Notes under the pieces: generated by a model
Told to the model about the DNA's origin: nothing
Databases searched by the model: none
The model's input: the letters and a program-made list of their open reading frames with translations, nothing else
Position numbers and translations under genes: made by a program
NCBI GenBank assembly: GCA_963556255.1
Contig: OY744614.1
Location: 38,529,054-38,593,053 of the forward strand
Reading direction: 5' to 3'
Source: Allolobophora icterica
Taxonomy: Eukaryota > Annelida > Clitellata > Crassiclitellata > Lumbricidae
DNA length: 64,000 bases
Shown: piece by piece, positions 11,701 to 22,465 of the stretch
How positions within the stretch are numbered: position 1 is the stretch's first letter
Layout: each line of letters opens with the position of its first letter

Positions 11701-12546
11701 GGTAGTTCGTAGGTCGGCTGACCGATTGTAGGACATAATCCTCCCTAGACATAATCCCCGGACATAATCCCGGACATTATCCCCCGGACTTAATTCTCCA
11801 TGATTTTGGGTAGGACATTATCCCATGGACAAAATACCCCTCTGTGCAATTAGCCTATTTCTACATTTAAATGATAAACCTTAATTGCCATGTTTTCGTT
11901 CGCAGTGTCAGGTTGTTAATGCCGTAAAGTTATAGACTTAAGACTTGTTAATATTATATCATTCAGGTGTAAACTTAAGACTTGTTAGTGTCATTCAGTT
12001 CTAAAGTTAACACTTCTTGTTAGCGTCATTTATAGGTATTAAGTTAAGACTTGTTAACGTCGTTTAGGTCTTAAGACTTGTTAATGTCGTTCAGCCTGAT
12101 GGATCATTGTCACCCTTCGCTGTGGGTACTCATAGGAGTGCTGCAGAAGGATGAGTGCATGGTCAACACAGCGGTATTGCAGGATGCTCGAGGTTAGCTG
12201 CCCAAAAAGCGGGTCAAGCGCAACGTCGAGCAACTGCAGGCATATGTCCTAAAAGGTATTTGATCAGAAAACGAAGTTATACTGCAGAAGGCATATACTG
12301 CTATAGCTGTAGCATTCTCTGAGTGGTGGTGCTTACAGATAGGCTGCGCCTAATCGCCGGGCGATGTAAACCCAACAGGTGCTCGACTGTATACATAGCC
12401 AACACATGTAACGGCTGTCTGTTGGACCTCATTTGGTGGTTTAAGTTCTCACCGTGTTTCGGAATTGTCTGTTTCAGTGCCCCGTTTTCTATTACGATTA
12501 CACTGTGCGCGTTAATTGCATGAGGTAATTAGGTCATATATATCAG

Positions 12547-13097
12547 CAGTGATGGGCACTAAACTATTTTTTTTAGTTAAACTAAAACTATTTTCCAACT
12601 AAAAAAAAGTAGTTAAACTAAAGTTGGCAACTGATTTTGGAAATTAGTTAACTAAACTAAAAAAAGTAGTTAAACTTTTTCCAACTATTTTCCAACTATT
12701 TACGACAAACATTTTTGCAATAAAAGACGTTAAGTGAACTGTAATAATGCAAAGCGTCAATGACAATTTCACCTTCAAACTATGCAATGTGTACTGTTCT
12801 GGCATACAGTTACATGTGCACTGTAAGTAGTGTATGAATTTGAAAACACAGGCTGTAAATGCTAAAACCATGCAGTGTTAAAATGTTTTTTTGCTGACAG
12901 TGTTCAATGTTCACTGTGGAAAAATAGTTGCATATTGCTGATTTTTTTAGTTAAACTTTTTAGTTAGCAACTAAAAATTTTTAGTTAAACTATGGTTTTA
13001 ACTAAACTATTTTTTTTAGTTAAACTTCTTCCTTAACTAAAATTTTTTAGTTAAACTAATAGTTAGCAACTTTTTAGTTAACTATTGCCCATCACTG
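12547..13097. mobile_element. MITE family B (551 bp)
   Basis: Inverted ends CAGTGATGGGCA / TGCCCATCACTG, interior made mostly of AGTTAAACTAA-type repeats in both orientations. Exact 8-bp TSD TATATCAG (12539-12546, 13098-13105). The empty site is seen in the paralogous segment near 31190. Lies in gene A intron 1. Confidence 0.9.
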
Positions 13098-13099
13098 TA

Positions 13100-13402
13100 T
13101 ATCAGCCAGCATTTACAGAGGCTTTAGATTTAACCCATGTGTCTTTTGTCTTTCTCTCTATCTCCTTCACCACCGCTGCCCGTTTCAACGGCTGCCACGC
13201 CATTTAAGGTCCCCTTGTATGGACCGCGCAGCTCTACCTCCTTCCTCTCTCTCTGGTATCTCTGGCAACCGGTCTCGGACCTCCACTGGGCATCGATCTC
13301 TTGCTATACGACGCAGCGCTCGTGAAGAAGCTGGTGCGCTACGCTTGGCTTTAGATTGGCACTTTAGAACTTTGGAGTTTATGGTTACAATACGTTCAGC
13401 AT
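13100..13402 (+). repeat. LINE 3'-UTR-type dispersed repeat, gene A intron 1
   Basis: Contains TCTCTGGCAACCGGTCTCGG, GACGCAGCGCTCGTGAAGAA and an end at TTTGGAGTTTATGGTTACAA. Near-identical to 31190-31493; weaker relatives at 3.43-3.61, 40.9-41.19, 43.68-43.83 and 58.59-58.83 kb, several ending in GATTACGATTACGAT. Confidence 0.7.
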
Positions 13403-13423
13403 AGGCCTATCCATTATACCAGA

Positions 13424-13548
13424 CAAGGGCGGATCCAGGGGGGCCAATCCGGCCATGGCCCCCCATTTGAAATTTATACAGGACGTGGCCATGAAGAATA
13501 GCCCCCATTTGATATTTACAGAGGACGTGTCCCCCGTGACGTTGAGGA

Positions 13549-13585
<37 letters not shown>

Positions 13586-13744
13586 ACTTATTTTTTTATC
13601 TGGAGGTTTTATTTTTCTATCTGGAGGTTAAGGACTAAAAAAAGGTCATCAGTTTTTTTGGCAGATTAAGAGAAAAATTTGGGGGGAAATGAGAAACGAA
13701 TGTATAATTTCCCCCCCCCCATGAACCTTCTGGATCCGCCCCTG
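13424..13744. mobile_element. MITE family D (321 bp)
   Basis: Ends CAAGGGCGGATCCAG / CTGGATCCGCCCCTG, exact 8-bp TSD ATACCAGA (13416-13423, 13745-13752). The empty site occurs near 31506-31513. Contains a TA run at 13552-13582. In gene A intron 1. Confidence 0.88.
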
Positions 13745-13785
13745 ATACCAGATAGGCACTTATGAGATGTTGAACTACAGAACTT

Positions 13786-13849
13786 AGACCTACCTATGTG
13801 AACTTACCTATGTGAACTTACCTATGTGAACTTACCTATGTGAACTTAC
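13786..13849 (-). repeat. Tandem 14-mer of 5' splice sites, gene A intron 1
   Basis: On the minus strand the exon 1 donor GTAAGT begins four to five units of GGTAAGTTCACATA, so several consensus donors lie in a row. Confidence 0.85.
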
Positions 13850-13952
13850 TTAAAACATAGAGAAGACAAAGAACGCCCAGCGCCAGAGTTATCAGCGCTC
13901 GAAGTCTTCGTGTCCTGAAACCCAGCATTCTGCACAACTCCAAAGCGAGCAT
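13850..13952 (-). CDS. Sulfotransferase gene A exon 1 (signal anchor)
   Basis: First coding exon, exit phase 1. Two in-frame ATGs eight codons apart are present (13952 and 13928). The second gives M-L-G-F-R-T-R-R-L-R followed by a run of about 18 hydrophobic residues (ALITLALGVLCLLYVL): a short basic cytosolic tail plus one transmembrane segment, the layout of a type II Golgi enzyme. The donor is TTTTAA followed by GTAAGT. The same exon, length and phase recur in genes B and C. Transcription would start in the 2.3-kb interval shared head-to-head with gene B. Confidence 0.75.
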
Positions 13953-16270
13953 TGAACGAGATTCGATGAAAACTATAGAGTCAACCTATGAAAACCATAG
14001 AATATTCCAACGTTCATGCATCCATGCTGTTGCAGGCTTTCATAAATTCGTTATGTATAGCCTATACACTGGAATTATATAGGCCTATTGTGTAATTATA
14101 TATAATATTATACATATATAACGCGTATTTAACGTATGCCTACTATGCAAATCGAGAGCCATTTTATATAAAATCAAATTACCTATGTGAACAGCCACGC
14201 CCGCCAGCAGCCGTGAGCCCAACGAGCGTGGCTGTCAAGATTAGGCTCGTGGAAGCTGTTCATAAATCGGAAATGTCAATCGGTACATACTACATGCCTA
14301 TCGCATCGATACGTCGACTTTATCAAGGCGTCTTAATTATCGTAGAATGGGGTGAATTGATAATGAATATATATTTATATGGTTCAATATCACGTTTCAT
14401 ATCTACGTTATAAATGTGGAAAAATTTATCACGTTTTTCGATAGCGACCGTGTAGCCCCGACCCTGCTCATTTTTCAATGAATTGATTAGGTGAGATCAT
14501 TCACCACCGCTACCCGTTTGAATGGGTGCCACGTCACTTAAGGTTTACATGTAGGCCTTATATACATAGGCCTACCGTGCTAGCCAGAGATTTAAATCTG
14601 TGAAAAAAGCACGATCGATATGCAAATCGACGCCCTCACTCACAAAGGCCACGGGATGTATGATAATAGGCCCCTTATTGTTGTTGTCTTAATTGGCAAA
14701 GTAAATTTATGCGTTCTATTACGAAGATGGTGTTGATGAATACGAATAGGGGGGAAAAAGCGCAGGGTGAGAATTGTCGGGTTGGGGATTCAACCCCTTA
14801 GTTTTTCTTAGTTGAATCTTCATTGCACACCCCAGGGGTCGTTTCCAACACCCTCAAATGTTTAGTGTGATTTAGCATCATTTGATTGTGAATATCTGAC
14901 AAAGTGAAGACATCTCCATGGTGTATCATGTGTGCATTTTTGACTTTTCTCAACAAAGGATTTGATTTTGATTCGAATTTGATTTACAAAACTGCTAGCG
15001 TTGAAATCAGCTACTTTGAAATTTCGCTGCCACCAGTTTGCAAAATAAGAATAAAATATTCAACTCCACATGGATCAGAGTCTACCCCCAGTTTTTATTA
15101 CAATTGTCACACTGGAATAATTAAGTGCCGGAGTAAATGATTCTCGGTCTCTGCTACTGCCTAAAAGAGGCACGTATCAGCAGCTTCGGCTAACCGGTTG
15201 GCCTATAGCTAATAAGATCGGGTATGCTATAAATCCTCCTTGCTTCATTCGATTTATCAAGCGCTCAATTTCACGAATTCACATTAACATTAACTGTCAC
15301 AATCATCGGTCTGTCCTCTGTCAGCATGCCCACATGGAGCGGAGCCCATGTTTCCATTTGGCCCGTATATAGATCCCATATGAGTTCCATGTAATGCACA
15401 CGGAATTGATGGCACGGTCAGTACAGTATGCGGTAAAATGCATTATATTGTTAGGTAATCAGGTATCTCCAATAGACATACCTGATTACCCGAGAAGCCG
15501 ATAGCAAGTCGCTAAGTCAGTCGATAAGTATAGGCGACTTAGTCAGATAAGCATGCGACTTAGTCGACTGAGTAGCTAAGTCAGTCGCTGACTCATCAAG
15601 TCAGTCGGTAACTCCTTAGCGACTGACTCCGGGTACTATGACCGTACACTGTCATTGGGAAGATTAGACAGCGTGTACATGTTTACTGCTAATTAGTTCT
15701 AACAGAGTAGCCTCTTAAATGTTCTTAATTAACTGAGATCTAGCGGTATGTTCGGTTCCTTGTAACAGAACGGTCGTGGATTTGAATCTACATCAAGGCA
15801 CTGCGTTGTGACTTTGAACAAGTTGTTCACCTACAATTGTCCAGCGCTCATGAATAGGCTGGTGCCGTGCGCTTGGCATTCGAGTGGCGCTTTTGAAGTG
15901 TGGAGATAACAATTAGCCAAAGTAAACTTAAATAAATGCAAAGCAAAGCTTTGTTCGAAGACGTCAGATGAACTTTAAGGACTGCTTTCAGTTTCGGTTT
16001 AGAGCTGATCTAAATTCGCCCAATTCTAGTCATGCTGACTTCTGAGCCAATCACGACCTACGTCGAGACACAGCTAGGCCTGCTTCACGTTATCTATAGT
16101 TTGTGTGTATATATATAATATTATATATATATATAATAGGCCTGTGTAATTGCAGTGTATATACATAAAGAATCTGTGAAAGCCTGCAATAGCATGGATG
16201 CATGAATGTAGGCTTATTCTAAGGTTTCATATGTTGTTGACTGTTTACCTTTTCATACAAATCTCGTTCA
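13953..16270. promoter_or_regulatory. Shared upstream region of divergent genes A and B
   Basis: 2.3 kb between the two first ATGs. Both ends carry a related, inverted 200-300-bp flank (CTATACACTGGAATTATATA near 14060; ATATATAATATTATATATAT near 16115), which also precedes gene C. It should hold both promoters; I cannot place a TATA box with confidence among the TA runs. Contains MITE C copy 2 and a cluster of TAAGTCAGTCG repeats at 15490-15630. Confidence 0.45.
14763..15114. mobile_element. MITE family C, copy 2
   Basis: Starts CAGGGTGAGAATTGT, ends ACAATTGTCACACTG, interior as copy 1. No clear TSD remains. Lies between genes A and B. Confidence 0.7.
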
Positions 16271-16373
16271 ATGGTCGTTTTTGAGTTGTGCGGAATGCTG
16301 GCTTTCAGGACACGAAGATTTCGAGCGGTAACAACTCTGGCGTTGTGCGTCCTTGCTCTTCTCTATGTTATCG
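16271..16373 (+). CDS. Sulfotransferase gene B exon 1 (signal anchor)
   Basis: First coding exon of gene B, exit phase 1, donor TTATCG followed by GTAAGT. ATGs at 16271 and 16295 are in frame; the upstream one adds MVVFELCG. From the second: M-L-A-F-R-T-R-R-F-R, then hydrophobic AVTTLALCVLALLYVI, a basic tail and signal anchor. The donor sequence is the first unit of a tandem array of the 14-mer GGTAAGTTCACATA. Exon length (103 nt) and phase equal those of genes A and C. Confidence 0.75.
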
Positions 16374-16552
16374 GTAAGTTCACATAGGTAAGTTCACACA
16401 GGTGAGTTTGCATAGGTAAGTTCACATAGGGAAGTTCACATAGCTCTAAGTTCACATAGGTAAGTTCACATAGGTGAGTTTATAAGTTCACATAGGGAAG
16501 TTCACATAGCTAAGTTCACATAGGTAAGTTCACATAGGTAAGTTTACATACA
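16374..16552 (+). repeat. Tandem 14-mer of 5' splice sites, gene B intron 1 (block 1)
   Basis: About twelve units of GGTAAGTTCACATA with variants (GGTGAGTTTGCATA, GGGAAGTTCACATA), starting at the exon 1 donor itself. Continues as a second block at 17007-17096 after a LINE fragment. Confidence 0.88.
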
Positions 16553-16555
16553 CTT

Positions 16556-17006
16556 CTCAACCCGCTTCTCTTCTGCCCTAACACTTCTCAGCCCTTCCGT
16601 CACCTCATCACTAAAAGTTGCGAATCGTTCCATAGCCATAGCTGTCCCACCTCTTTGGAACAAACTCCCACCAGTATTACGAGAAATATCAGACCCATGC
16701 TACGAACTCACCAAAACCTCACCTCTTGCTATCTCTCCCCAGGTCTTCCATTCAAAACTGAAAACATTGCTCTTTCACAAGTCTTATCCTGATTCATCCT
16801 CTTCTCCTTACCTCACCCGCCGTTTCGACCCCAAGCACCACCCTCCTTAGCCGTCTGACTGTCTGCCTGACTGACCCTTTGGATCTTGACCTGGAACTGA
16901 TTTCACCCACCCACCCACCCCGCCTAACGATTCTGATTTGATTGAGCGCTTGTGATTAAGCTGGTTCCCGCGACTTCGCTTTTGTAGAAATTTCGAGATT
17001 ACGATT
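16556..17006 (+). mobile_element. LINE 3' fragment inside the intron-1 donor repeat array
   Basis: Reads VPPLWNKLPPVLREIS, FHSKLKTLLFHKSYPDSS, typical of the C-terminal end of CR1/L2-like LINE proteins, followed by a 3' untranslated part ending in GATTACGATTACGAT. It splits the 14-bp GGTAAGTTCACATA array of gene B into two blocks. A related minus-strand copy is at about 26920-27207. Confidence 0.65.
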
Positions 17007-17096
17007 ACGATAGGTGAGTTTACATACGTAAGTTCACATAGGTAAGTTCACATAGGTAAGTTCACATAGGTAAGTTCACATAGGTAAGTTCACATA
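17007..17096 (+). repeat. Tandem 14-mer of 5' splice sites, gene B intron 1 (block 2)
   Basis: Six further units, continuing block 1 beyond the inserted LINE fragment. Confidence 0.85.
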
Positions 17097-17304
17097 ATCG
17101 TAATCATAATCTCCAAACTTCTAAAGCACCACTCGAAGGCCAAGCGCAGGGCACCAGCCTATTCACGAGCGCTGCGTCAAATCAGAGGGGTTTTCCAAAG
17201 AATAGTCCAGAGGAATTTCAAATCCGGTTTCAATGAGGGCAGGTCGAGAGAGGATTGCAAAGCAGCTGCTATGGAGGGTGTCGTTTAGGGCGAGAAGAAT
17301 TGGA

Positions 17305-17336
<32 letters not shown>

Positions 17337-18017
17337 CACATACTTGGGTACAAAACTAATGCCCTTGAAAATGTTGGCTGAGATATATGACCTAATTACC
17401 TTGTGCAATTAACATACTTCTCGCTGTCTTAAGACTTTTCTTTTCTCACGGGGCTCCGCACTGGGAGCGCCTCTGATTAGGTTGTACTGCGAGAGGCGCT
17501 TTATAACTGCATAGATACAATACAATACATAGTGTAATCGTAATAGTGAACTGGGCAATGAAAGAGACAATGACGCAACACGCTGAGAACTTAATACACA
17601 AAATAGGGTCCAGCAGGCAGCCGCTACATGCGTTGGCCATGTACACAGTGGAGCACCTGTTGGGTTTACACCGGCGGGCGATTAGGCACAGCCTATCTGT
17701 AAGCACCCCCACTCAGATAATGCTACAGCTATAGCAGTATAATATGTCTTCTGCAGTATAACTTCATTTTCTGATTAAATAAATGTTTTAGGACATATTA
17801 TGCTGGTCGTTTGTATGTTCGTATGTATTCGCTTATCCGCCTCAGTCTGTCTGTCTGTCTGTCTCAGCGGACTTACCTTCTGGATGTTGACCAGGGTTGA
17901 AGATTGTGCGTCATCGAATGATACCTGTTGCATTAGAAACCGACGCTATAGAAGTGACTGATTGATAATGTATGTATGTACATATATGTGTGTGTATGTC
18001 TGTATGTATTTATGTGT

Positions 18018-19424
18018 GTCACTATATCCTATTTGCTGACGATACAAATGTCTTTCTCTCTAACTCCTCATATGATGAGCTATTTAGAGTCGCAAATAGG
18101 GAATTAAGGTCTGCAAGTGACTGGTTCAGGGCTAACAAGCTCTCTCTCAATCTGACTAAATCAAATTTTATCTTATTCCGATCACAGAACAAGCAAATTC
18201 CAATCTCTTCGACTGACATAGTCATAGATAATAAATCCATCCCCCAGGTTAATTCAACTAAATTTCTTGGTGTTTACATTGATCAACACTTAAAGTGGAG
18301 AGTCCATATTGATGAAATTAATAAAAAAAACTAACCAAGAACATCGGAATACTTAAACGAATTTCATATATAATACCTCCCCACATACTGATTAATCTTT
18401 ATTTCACTCTCATCTATCCTTATCTTACCTATTGCAACCTTATATGGACTTCGACCTATTCTACGAACTTAAACAACCTAAGAATTTCCCAAAAAAAGGC
18501 AATACGAGTGGTCACTAAATCTCCATATAATTCGCATACTCAACCCCTGTTTACCCAATACAAACTACTAAACATTATGCAACTTAGGTTCATGCAAACT
18601 TGTGAACTTATGTACAAATACCACAATAACCTTCTCCCCCCCTTCATTTGCATCCTACTTTATTCGAACTTCACATACAATCAATATGAGAAATAAACCT
18701 GATTATAGAAGTATCTATGCTAGAACAGACATTCGTAAAATGTCTATTAAGTACCAAGGCCCTTACCTCTGGAATAGCCTCCCACCCTGTGTCCGAACTT
18801 CCTTGTATTATAAACAATTTAAATATCTACTGCGTGCACACACAGTAGAGCACATAGTTTAATAGTTTAATTGTTTAGTTAAGAAGTAGTTAAGATTCAT
18901 ATTATGTTTTGCTACTTTATAAAGCAGGCACATGTTGTATACCTAACTCATGTCTAAACCAAACCCCTCAGTGTACTATGTCCTTCTTTACTACACCGTG
19001 AGGCTTACACCTATGTACTTACCTCAGCTATTATTTACCCTCCTCATTTTACTTTGTCCTCCTTACTTCACTCGAACACTCCTACCCATGTACCTATTCC
19101 TGCCTGCATCTATCTACCCCCTTACTGACTCTGGCTATTACTTCTACTCATACATTCTCTGTCATCTTTTTCTACTTTACTTTGAAACACAGGCCCCTCT
19201 TAGCGGGATTAGTCCCTTCTGGGTGCCTATTTGATCTCACCTACAATTTACTATGCAAATGATACGTAAATATGCTTGTCTTAAATAGTTTAGCCGATGA
19301 GAATTTTAATATTTTGTTACCACTTCTCTATGTTAATTTTCTTCTCTCAGTATTACTTGTTTGCTTGTTTTACTGGGATCAATAAAAAAAAAGTTTTTTG
19401 ACTATCAAAAAAAAAAAAAAAAAG
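18018..19424 (+). mobile_element. 5'-truncated poly-A LINE relic (reverse transcriptase, frameshifted)
   Basis: Reverse transcriptase C-terminal half: YILFADDTNVF, ANRELRSASDWF, SLNLTKSNFILF, STKFLGVYIDQHLKWRVHID; then a frameshift near 18330 and continuation IYPYLTYCNLIWTS, KRAIRVVTKSP-like, and YQGPYLWNSLPPCVRTS. The 3' part ends in a poly-A run at about 19407-19423. GTGTG occurs on both sides, a candidate target duplication. The element splits a TG/TA microsatellite in gene B intron 1 that is uninterrupted in gene C. It is a different family from the 19.9-kb element. Confidence 0.8.
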
Positions 19425-19870
19425 TGTGAATGTATTCATGTGTGTATGTATGCATGTATGTGTGTATGCATGTAGGCCTATGTATGTATTCTGCATGTAT
19501 GTATGTGTGTATGCATGTATGTATGCTATAGGAATGACTATGTATGTACATTGTATAATTATGTGTATTTCATATGTATGTATGACACTGTATGTGTGTA
19601 ACTGTGTATGCATGTATGTATGTTATAGGTATGACTATGTATGTATGTATATATGTATTTAATACTATTTATGTATGTATGTATGTATGTATATATGTAT
19701 TTAATACTATTTATGTATGTATGTATGTATGTATGTATGTATGTATGTATGTATGTATGTATGTATGTATGTATGTATGTATGTATGTATGTATGTATGT
19801 ATGTATGTATGTATGCATATATGTTATAGGCATGACTATGTATGTATATACTATATATGTATGTATGTAT
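19425..19870. repeat. TATG/TGTA microsatellite, gene B intron 1
   Basis: Imperfect then near-perfect TATG units with two copies of a TTTAATACTATTTATG interruption. Both LINE copies in this intron were inserted into this tract. Confidence 0.92.
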
Positions 19871-21092
19871 ATGGCGCTATATGATGTCTCCTCAGCCTTT
19901 GACATGGTTGACCACACCATTCTTCTACAGCGCCTTGAGACCTCATGCGGTCTGAAGGGCCCCCCTCTCCAGTGGTTCCGGTCATACCTGTCTGATCGCA
20001 CTCAGATGGTTATCTCTGGTGAATCTAGAACTCTGTGGGTCCCTATCAAACTGGGTGTTCCGCAGGGCTCTGTTCTAGGCCCTCTCCTCTTTATTTTGTA
20101 CACGGCCGGTATCCCATCTCTGCTCCCCATCCATGGGGCTTCAGGCCATCTCTTTGCTGACGATGTCCAGGCTTATGTCCATGGGCCTCCTTCCTCTCAG
20201 CTTCTTCTTGCTCAGCGCATCGAAGCTCTTTCTCATGATCTTCATACCTGGATGTCTTGCAATCGCCTCTCCGTTAATTCGTCCAAAACCCAATATATCT
20301 GGTTTGGCACTCCTCAGCAACTTCTAAAACTCGACTTTGCTGTGCTGTCTCAAAGGTTTCCGCTTTTAACTTTCTCGTCTAGCGTTCGTGATCTAGGAGT
20401 GACCCTTGACAATTCTCTGACCTTTACTGAATACATTTCCAAACTCACTCGCACTTCCTATTTTCACCTAAGGCGCCTCAGAGCTATCCGTCGCTCTCTC
20501 TCATCTCCAATTTTCACTTCAATTGTCCATGCATTTGTCTGCTCTAGACTTGACTATTGCAATTCCCTCCTCATTGGTCTTCCTAAAGTCCGTCTTGCTC
20601 CTCTTCAGTCCGTTCTCAATGCTGCTGCTAGATTAATTGCCCGTCTTCCTCGATTCTCTCATATCACCACCTTTATGACAGAAGAACTCCACTGGCTCCC
20701 GCTGTCTGCCCGCATCCAATTTAAGGTCCTCATCCTTGTGTGTAAGGCTCAACTTGGTTTCGCTCCAAAATATTTATGTGACTTAATACATCGCCCTCAC
20801 TCTGCTGCTTCTCTTCGTCCTCTTCGTTCATCTGACCGTTTGGACCTCCTCGTTCCCCGTGTCAGGACTTCTCTGGCTCAATCTAGGTCTTTTGCCTCCA
20901 TTGGCCCTGCTCTTTGGAATGAGCTTCCTCCGTACGTTCGTTCTTCTATTCTCTCAGGTAACGTCGCTTCCTCTTTTAAGTTTCTTAAAACTTGCTTTTT
21001 CTCTCGGGGTCTCTCGCACTGGGAGCGCTTCTGAATGACCCTCCCGCTAGAAGCGCTTTATAAATATCCAAATACAATACAATACAATATGC
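19871..21092 (+). mobile_element. 5'-truncated CR1/L2-type LINE with reverse transcriptase
   Basis: A single open frame carries most of the C-terminal half of a non-LTR reverse transcriptase: DVSSAFDMVDHTILLQRLE (palm motif A region), GVPQGSVLGPLLFILYTA, HLFADDVQAYVHG (the FADD catalytic motif), VRDLGVTLDNSLTF, SRLDYCNSLLIGLP, and the end GPALWNELPP... with LSHWERF. The N-terminal endonuclease is missing. The 3' end is followed by the LINE-typical GGGAGCGCTTCTGAATG/AGAAGCGCTTTATAAAT stem and an (ATACA)n tail. It was inserted into a TATG microsatellite in gene B intron 1, and the upstream ORF codons there are microsatellite, not protein. Open frame over about 385 codons suggests recent insertion. 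Confidence 0.88.
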
Positions 21093-21409
21093 ATTATGCA
21101 TGTAGGCCATGCAGAGTGCACTTGTGAATGTGTGTATGTAGTGAGACACTTAATATGGCGTCTTTTATGTACGTTTCACAGAAGCACTGCACAAATTACA
21201 ATCAAGCTACCGTAATCTAAACAAGGTGCGTTTTACTCTTCTTTGAACAGAATCAACTGTCTGCCCATGTTGTTCCCGCAACTTCACATAAGTCGTAATA
21301 CCTATAACCATATGCGCGCGTCACTTCTTTGCCACAAGAGTAATCAGTAACCGGCACCGCTGATATTTGTCAGCCTACCTACCTACACGTTTAGTATCTG
21401 TTACAGTTG

Positions 21410-21770
21410 GCACAGTGTCTAGTGTATGTTGTAATTGGCACATGTTTAGTGTGTGTTGTAATTGGCACATGTCTTGAGTCTGTTGTAATTGGCACATGTC
21501 TTGTGTATGTTGTAATTGGCACATGTTTAGTGTGTGTTGTAATTGGCACGTGTCTAGAGTCTGTTGTAATTGGCACGTGTCTAGTGTGTGTTGTAATTGG
21601 CACATGTTTAGTGTCTGTTGTAATTGGCACATGTCTTGAGTCTGTTATAATTGGCACATGTCTTGAGTCTGTTGTAATTGACACATGTCTAGTGTCTGTT
21701 GTAATTGGCACTTGTCTAGTGTATGTGGTAATTGACACATGCTTAATGTCTTGCGTTATTGGCACTTACT
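21410..21770 (+). repeat. 27-bp minisatellite abutting the gene B exon 2 acceptor
   Basis: About thirteen units spaced 27 bp apart, each containing TTGTAATTGGCACATG and then a CTAG or CTTG core. The last unit reads into the exon 2 acceptor (TTGGCACTTACTAG). Because 27 is a multiple of three it reads as spurious nine-residue protein repeats on both strands; it is intronic. Confidence 0.88.
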
Positions 21771-21772
21771 AG

Positions 21773-21888
21773 GTGCGGGGCTACTGGAAATAAAAAATGG
21801 CCGACTGATAAACGAAGAACAAAGCCAATCAAGACGAGACAATGATGTCTTAGACGAATCAGATGACACCTGGATAACAGTCCCACAG
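21773..21888 (+). CDS. Sulfotransferase gene B exon 2 (stem region)
   Basis: 116-nt exon, entry phase 1, exit phase 0. Acceptor cttactag followed by GTGCGGGG; donor CCACAG followed by GTAACC. It encodes AGLLEIKNGRLINEEQ and continues into an acidic stretch ending WITVPQ. The translation is the same as in gene C exon 2. It lies 5.4 kb from exon 1 because two LINE copies and long TATG runs sit in intron 1. The 27-bp minisatellite directly upstream ends in the acceptor itself. Confidence 0.75.
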
Positions 21889-22112
21889 GTAACCTTGAGA
21901 AGGAAGTGGCACTCTGAAACCTCGTCTTTAAACAATCTCATTCTATTCATATTTGAAATTTAGAGCCAGAAAGAGCTGAAGAACACTGTTGGATGCATAA
22001 TGGCGAATCGATGTTCCAATACATAGATTCGCCCGATTTACAGCGAAGGGTTTAATCGAGAAAATACACACAGTATCTAGTTGTTTTCTGTCTTATAATT
22101 ACTGCACACAAT

Positions 22113-22465
22113 CAGTGTGGGAATTGTAGAAAAAAGACTAGAGGGGATTGAACATTTTATCCGTATTTTGCAGACTAATGTCAACGAATTTTGAAAGCAG
22201 ATGATTTCAACGCTAGCAGTTTGCAAGTCAGACTTGAATCAAAATCAAATCCTTTGTTGAGAAATTTCAAAAATGCATACATGATAGGCCTACACCATGG
22301 AAATGTCTTCTCTTTGTCGGAGACTCAGAGTCAAATAATGCTATATCGCACTAGCACAACTGAGGGGGTTGGAAACGACCCCTTTGGGTGTACAATGAAG
22401 ACAACTGCGGGGTCCTAAGAAAGATTGAGGGTTGAACCCCTAACATCCCGACAATTCCCATCCTG
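22113..22465. mobile_element. MITE family C, copy 3 (gene B intron 2)
   Basis: Opposite orientation to copy 1; ends CAGTGTGGGAATTGT and ACAATTCCCATCCTG. Flanks CACACAAT / CACACAGT. The same insertion is present at the matching place in gene C (38264-38635). Confidence 0.8.

Noticed and set aside
11230..11736. 168-codon open frame on the minus strand
   Set aside because: Contains real exon 2 in its middle, but the rest is minisatellite and intron; only 11494-11609 is supported.
17972..18334. Protein-coding gene with FADD motif
   Set aside because: It is part of a truncated, frameshifted LINE reverse transcriptase with a poly-A tail.
21391..21772. Open frames with nine-residue repeats on both strands
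   Set aside because: Product of a 27-bp intronic minisatellite; both strands are open and it ends in a splice acceptor.
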